DNA of 64,000 bases from Indolivaga macrotermitis. GTDB lineage: Bacteria > Bacteroidota > Bacteroidia > Bacteroidales > Dysgonomonadaceae. The stretch lies in the NCBI RefSeq assembly GCF_900128985.1, contig NZ_FQUC01000007.1:1-64000 (forward strand), written 5' to 3'. Positions 60,168 to 64,000 of this stretch are shown piece by piece. The notes beneath the pieces are model-generated. The model ran no database searches, was not told the DNA's origin, and was given only the letters and a program-made list of their open reading frames with translations. The position numbers and the translations under genes are program-made. The first letter of the stretch is position 1; every line of letters starts with the position of its first letter.

Positions 60168-61271
60168 TTACAATTGGAAACCGTTCAATACATCGCAAAC
60201 CAAATCGACATCTCCCGATTGTAATGCAACATGTAAAGGCAGGCTCAATATTTCTCCGGCGATTTGCTCTGTAACAGGAAACGACAAACCATTCCACTCC
60301 TTATATGCCTCCTGTTTATGAGGAGGTACAGGATAATGAACTTGAGTCTGGACTCCATTATCTAACAAATATTGCTGCAATTTGTTTCTTTCCGTACAAC
60401 GCACTACAAATAAATGGAATACATGTTGGTGTATATCTGAAACAAGAGGTAAGACTATTGATTTATTTGTTATTTTATCCAAGTATTGTCCTGCAAGATT
60501 CCTTCTCGCAGAGATTTCGTCTTCCAGATATTTTAGTTTTACAGAAAGAACCGCTGCTTGTATTTCATCCAAACGGGAATTCTTTCCCTTATATTTATTA
60601 ATGTATTTAGTTGTCGTACCGTAATTGGCCAATGACCTTATTATCTGTTGTAGTTCGGTATCATTCGTAGTCACAGCCCCTGCATCGCCCAATGCTCCCA
60701 GATTTTTAGTCGGATAAAAACTGAATGCGGTAGCATCACACAAATTTCCGGCTTTCTGTCCATCGCAAACTGCTCCATGAGCCTGAGCGGCATCGTCTAT
60801 TAGCTTCAGGTTATATTTTTCGGCTATATTTTTCAGTTCCCTCATGGGTGATAGCTGTCCATAAAGATGGACTGTAAGTATTGCCTTAGTACGGTTGGTT
60901 ATTTTTTCTTCTATTTTTCGGGGGTCGATATTATATGTATTTATATCAGGCTCTACCAAAATAGGAGTCATACCATTTTCACTGATAGCTAATATAGTTG
61001 CGATATATGTGTTGGCAGGAACAATTATTTCATCTCCCTCACTGAATATTCCCTGTTGTTTGTAGGCATCGATTATTAAAGATATAGCATCAAAACCGTT
61101 TCCCACCCCGATGCAATATCTAGCTCCGCAGTATCGGGAAAAAGATGACTCAAACATCTCCACTTCTTTGCCCAAGATATACCATCCCGAACGTACTACA
61201 CGCAGTATAGCTTCTTCAATCTCTGACAGATGCTGCGAATTAGTTTCTCTGAGGTCTAAAAATGAAATCAT
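60168..61271 (-). CDS. DegT/DnrJ/EryC1 aminotransferase (FdtB-like)
   Basis: 367 residues. PLP-enzyme features: [10 protein letters not shown] near 55-64, D-D-A-A-Q-A-H-G near 160-167 (Asp that contacts PLP), and the Lys in [13 protein letters not shown] near 184-196 (Schiff-base Lys). This subgroup transaminates dTDP-3-keto-6-deoxyhexoses. Together with the FdtA-like cupin 6.4 kb away it suggests a 3-amino-3,6-dideoxyhexose route. Two bases separate it from the APC gene stop. Confidence 0.85.
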   Translation of the reverse strand: MISFLDLRETNSQHLSEIEEAILRVVRSGWYILGKEVEMFESSFSRYCGARYCIGVGNGFDAISLIIDAYKQQGIFSEGDEIIVPANTYIATILAISENGMTPILVEPDINTYNIDPRKIEEKITNRTKAILTVHLYGQLSPMRELKNIAEKYNLKLIDDAAQAHGAVCDGQKAGNLCDATAFSFYPTKNLGALGDAGAVTTNDTELQQIIRSLANYGTTTKYINKYKGKNSRLDEIQAAVLSVKLKYLEDEISARRNLAGQYLDKITNKSIVLPLVSDIHQHVFHLFVVRCTERNKLQQYLLDNGVQTQVHYPVPPHKQEAYKEWNGLSFPVTEQIAGEILSLPLHVALQSGDVDLVCDVLNGFQL

Positions 61272-61272
61272 C

Positions 61273-62934
61273 TTATTCTTTATTTGAGGCGGCTAATTTA
61301 CTCTTTTTATGTCCATAAAGAAAATAAACGATCAAACCGATAATTAACCAGATCAAAAACATATACCAGTTAGACCACCCCAACTCGGTCATTAAGTATA
61401 AGTTTATCAGTATACCCACTGTCGGTAATAATGAGAACCGGAACCGGTAGGCAGCAATTGATAACCCGATCCATGTCAACCAGAATATAAGTAGCAAGGG
61501 CTTTTCCTCAATGATTGATTTATAGTCCATCTTAAAGAGGAAAAAGGCAGCCATTGCCAGAAACAAAAGACCTACGATATATTGCCCGTTGATATACGGT
61601 ACTTTGAATTTGGCCTTTTTACTATAACCTTTATAATCAAGATAAAGAACACCCGAACATACTGTTATGAATGCAAAGAATGTCCCTACACTTGTCAGAT
61701 CGACAACAAATTGCATATCCAGAAACAGAGAAGGAACACAAACCAGAATACCTGCAACGATAGTAGCAAATGTAGGAGTCTTGTACTTAGGATGTACTTT
61801 TCCGAAACGGGGCCAAAGAAGGCCATCGCGGCTCATAGTCATCCATATACGGGGCTGCCCTATCTGAAATACCAATATGGCGCTGGTAATAGCTACGACA
61901 GCACTAACCGAAACGATTCCGGCAATCATATCCATATCCACTTTCTGGAAAACATAAGCTAACGGATCATCCACACCCAGTTCTTTAAAATTGACCATGC
62001 CCGTCAATACAAGTGTTATGCCTATATACAATACAGTACAGACCGCCAGACAGTAAAGCATGGCACGGGGCATATCTCGTTGTGGGTTTTTACACTCTTC
62101 GGCAGTGGTGGATATCGAGTCGAACCCTATAAATGAAAAGAATACAGCGGCTACACCACCGAGGACGCCTTGTATACCATTAGGGGCAAATGGCGACCAG
62201 TTCTCGGGCTTTACAAAAAAACACCCTGCGAAAATAACCAGTAGTATAATTCCTATTTTAAGAAATACAAGTAAATTATTTACAACCTTGGATTCTTTAA
62301 TCCCGACAAAAACCAGAACGCTTAATATGGCAATAATTGCTCCGGCAGGGATATTTACAAGGACTTTCATTCCCATAAATACGGGCGCGGTACGATATGT
62401 TTCGGAGGCCAATAAAACATTAGACGGTAAATCTGTTGCTCCCGAAAGCGCCTGTTTATATGCCTCATATGCAGACAAATAGCCAATAGACAGGTAGTGT
62501 GGCCAATGCAATCCAAAACCTTCGAGCATAGTAGTAAAATAACCCGACCACGAAATAGCTATAACCATATTAGAGACAGCATATTCGAGTATCAGAGCCC
62601 AACCGATAGCCCAGGCAAATAATTCGCCCAATGTTGCATATGTATAGGTATAAGCACTTCCGCTGGTAGAGATCATGGACGCAAACTGGGCATAACAAAG
62701 AGCTGTGAATACGCAGGCAAAAGCCACAAACACAAATAACAATGATACAGCAGGACCACCATTGAAAGCCGCCCGCCCTATTGTACTGAAAATACCTGCG
62801 CCGATTATAGCTGCAATACCAAATAATGTGAGGTCTTTAACACCCAAAACTCTCTTTAACCCATAATCGGATATCTCTTCGCCGTATCCTCCCCTACTAA
62901 TATCTTTCCTTCTAAATAACGATTTTACATCCAT
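61273..62934 (-). CDS. APC-family amino acid permease
   Basis: 553 residues from ATG 62934. Twelve to fourteen hydrophobic segments with the APC motifs [13 protein letters not shown] (TM1) and [16 protein letters not shown] (TM6), resembling cationic amino acid transporters (YfnA/CAT type). Substrate not determined. A possible -7 box (TACTTTTG, minus strand) is at 63006-63013. Confidence 0.9.
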   Translation of the reverse strand: MDVKSLFRRKDISRGGYGEEISDYGLKRVLGVKDLTLFGIAAIIGAGIFSTIGRAAFNGGPAVSLLFVFVAFACVFTALCYAQFASMISTSGSAYTYTYATLGELFAWAIGWALILEYAVSNMVIAISWSGYFTTMLEGFGLHWPHYLSIGYLSAYEAYKQALSGATDLPSNVLLASETYRTAPVFMGMKVLVNIPAGAIIAILSVLVFVGIKESKVVNNLLVFLKIGIILLVIFAGCFFVKPENWSPFAPNGIQGVLGGVAAVFFSFIGFDSISTTAEECKNPQRDMPRAMLYCLAVCTVLYIGITLVLTGMVNFKELGVDDPLAYVFQKVDMDMIAGIVSVSAVVAITSAILVFQIGQPRIWMTMSRDGLLWPRFGKVHPKYKTPTFATIVAGILVCVPSLFLDMQFVVDLTSVGTFFAFITVCSGVLYLDYKGYSKKAKFKVPYINGQYIVGLLFLAMAAFFLFKMDYKSIIEEKPLLLIFWLTWIGLSIAAYRFRFSLLPTVGILINLYLMTELGWSNWYMFLIWLIIGLIVYFLYGHKKSKLAASNKE

Positions 62935-63059
62935 CAACTAACCTTATTGTTGTGAATTGTGATAAGAAACCTCTTGTTTCTCTTTTTCTGAATCAGAACG
63001 ATCAGCAAAAGTAAGTCTTTAGATTTGAAATACTTTGATTTTTGTAAATAATAATACAT

Positions 63060-64000
63060 TCATTTACCCGAGAGTATCCTATAGCCTATTCTGCAATACA
63101 AGCATTTCCGCTTCTCACAATATTCGCGCTTAAGCTGTATCAATGCCTGTGTGTCGTATGCGTTCCGGCTCATTAATCCATAGTTGGCAAACTGCTTTAT
63201 AATAGAATTCGATTCTGGTTTAATTGTTTCCAGAAAACCGATAGCCCGGTCTATATACGATTCATCGTTAATACGCTTCCCGTATGAGAAAACCAATGGC
63301 ACTACGGCGTTAATAATCATCACATCCAGTGAGGCATCTCCTATATATTTATTTTTACGGGGAGATTCTTCTCCGAAAAAATAATGTGTCTGCCAGTATT
63401 CTGATGCATTAACCTGAAACAAAAGGCGTATCTGCCCTACGTCTTTGCTCGACAATACTTTGGCACATACACCCTGAATATTTTGCAGTAAGGCCGCCAA
63501 CTGGGCAATACGTATTACAGGCGACCCCGTAGGACGGCTGCGTAAGTTCCGGAATATCTCCTTACTTAGCGGAATTAAGGAATATTTATTTCGTAAAAAA
63601 TCATATTCCTGCTTTAGCCTTTCGAGGTAACTATCCGTTTTATCCGATTCGGATAACAATCCTGCCTGTCCGAAAAGGAGAGCTTCGATCTGTAGCAGAT
63701 TATCCCCCTGTTTCAATATATATTTCAAGGGAAGGCTCAAAGCTAACCTCTCGAATGCATCCGAATTGAGACCAAATCCCATAGACCGGCTAAGGATAAC
63801 ATAAAAGACATCTGCCCACGAACTTTCGAGCCGTTCGTACAAACGGATAATATCTCCGGATTTACGTTCTAATCGTTCGAGCATCAAAGAGTTGATCCAA
63901 CCGTTTATATGCAAAGACGGTATATCACGAAGGTAGTTACAACAAGGAACTGATACATCGGCGCTCAAAAGGAAATCGATATTTTCTTTAATGTGCTTCG
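63060..64000 (-). CDS. DUF2851 family protein (partial)
   Basis: About 313 codons are visible and the frame is open to the right edge; a TTG near 63968 is not the true start. C-x-x-C-x12-C-x2-C-like cysteines near the end (Y-C-E-K-R-K-C-L-Y-C) and helical content match DUF2851, a widespread Bacteroidota protein about 420 residues long with no known function. Confidence 0.8.
   Translation of the reverse strand, partial: KHIKENIDFLLSADVSVPCCNYLRDIPSLHINGWINSLMLERLERKSGDIIRLYERLESSWADVFYVILSRSMGFGLNSDAFERLALSLPLKYILKQGDNLLQIEALLFGQAGLLSESDKTDSYLERLKQEYDFLRNKYSLIPLSKEIFRNLRSRPTGSPVIRIAQLAALLQNIQGVCAKVLSSKDVGQIRLLFQVNASEYWQTHYFFGEESPRKNKYIGDASLDVMIINAVVPLVFSYGKRINDESYIDRAIGFLETIKPESNSIIKQFANYGLMSRNAYDTQALIQLKREYCEKRKCLYCRIGYRILSGK

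Overview
The window is about two-thirds mobile DNA inside a Bacteroidales chromosome. The host assignment rests on repeated promoters of the Bacteroidetes form (TAnnTTTG -7 boxes, for example 35612-35619, 46840-46847 and 56945-56952), on Bacteroidales-type genes (DUF4292 lipoprotein, DUF2851 protein, dut/TPR/M23 gene order) and on weak Shine-Dalgarno use. A Dysgonomonas/Parabacteroides-like genus is likely, but the genus is a guess.

Region 1 (1 to about 35.26 kb) is most of a tailed, HK97-type siphovirus prophage that runs off the left edge. From the left: holin and a small HEXXH membrane protein (minus); a minus-strand early operon; an XRE-type repressor with an operator-rich divergent promoter region and a lipoprotein behind it; an early plus-strand operon with a SNF2-type helicase, an IbrA-like PAPS-reductase-fold protein and an IbrB-like ParB protein, joined by ATGA overlaps; a second ParB-like protein overlapping a TET-associated-type glycosyltransferase; terminase; a tail-fibre-like cassette with a permuted SGNH domain, followed by a tRNA-like element; then portal, protease, capsid, connectors, tail tube, tape measure and hub. 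A convergent minus-strand replication operon (sliding-clamp-like fusion, ASCH protein, DUF4373 protein, DnaB helicase, unknown protein) closes the phage on the right. No phage integrase lies in the visible part.

Region 2 (35.3-36.8 kb) is host DNA: tRNA-Lys and mutY.

Region 3 (36,814-46,960) is a 10.1-kb AT-rich integrative island flanked by a 22-bp direct repeat (one mismatch). It is inserted in the codons for the active-site loop of a low-molecular-weight protein tyrosine phosphatase gene. The host promoter and first codons are stranded at the left end, and the right end supplies a new promoter, start codon and N-terminus. The island carries a tyrosine recombinase, an exonuclease-less family-A polymerase-like protein, a NUMOD3-type mini-protein, two large lipoproteins, a 118-bp nested inverted repeat, a serine recombinase with palindromic upstream sites, and a large P-loop ATPase with zinc ribbon and winged helix. 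I see no relaxase or conjugation gene.

Region 4 (46.9-64 kb) is ordinary host chromosome: the phosphatase, an EamA transporter, dut, a TPR protein, a DUF4292 lipoprotein, an EnvC-like M23 protein, a sugar-nucleotide group (tandem FdtA-like cupin, acyltransferase-like protein, alpha/beta hydrolase, and an FdtB-like aminotransferase further on), a phosphodiesterase, a NimA-like flavoprotein, an M20 peptidase, Kup, an APC permease and a DUF2851 protein cut by the right edge.
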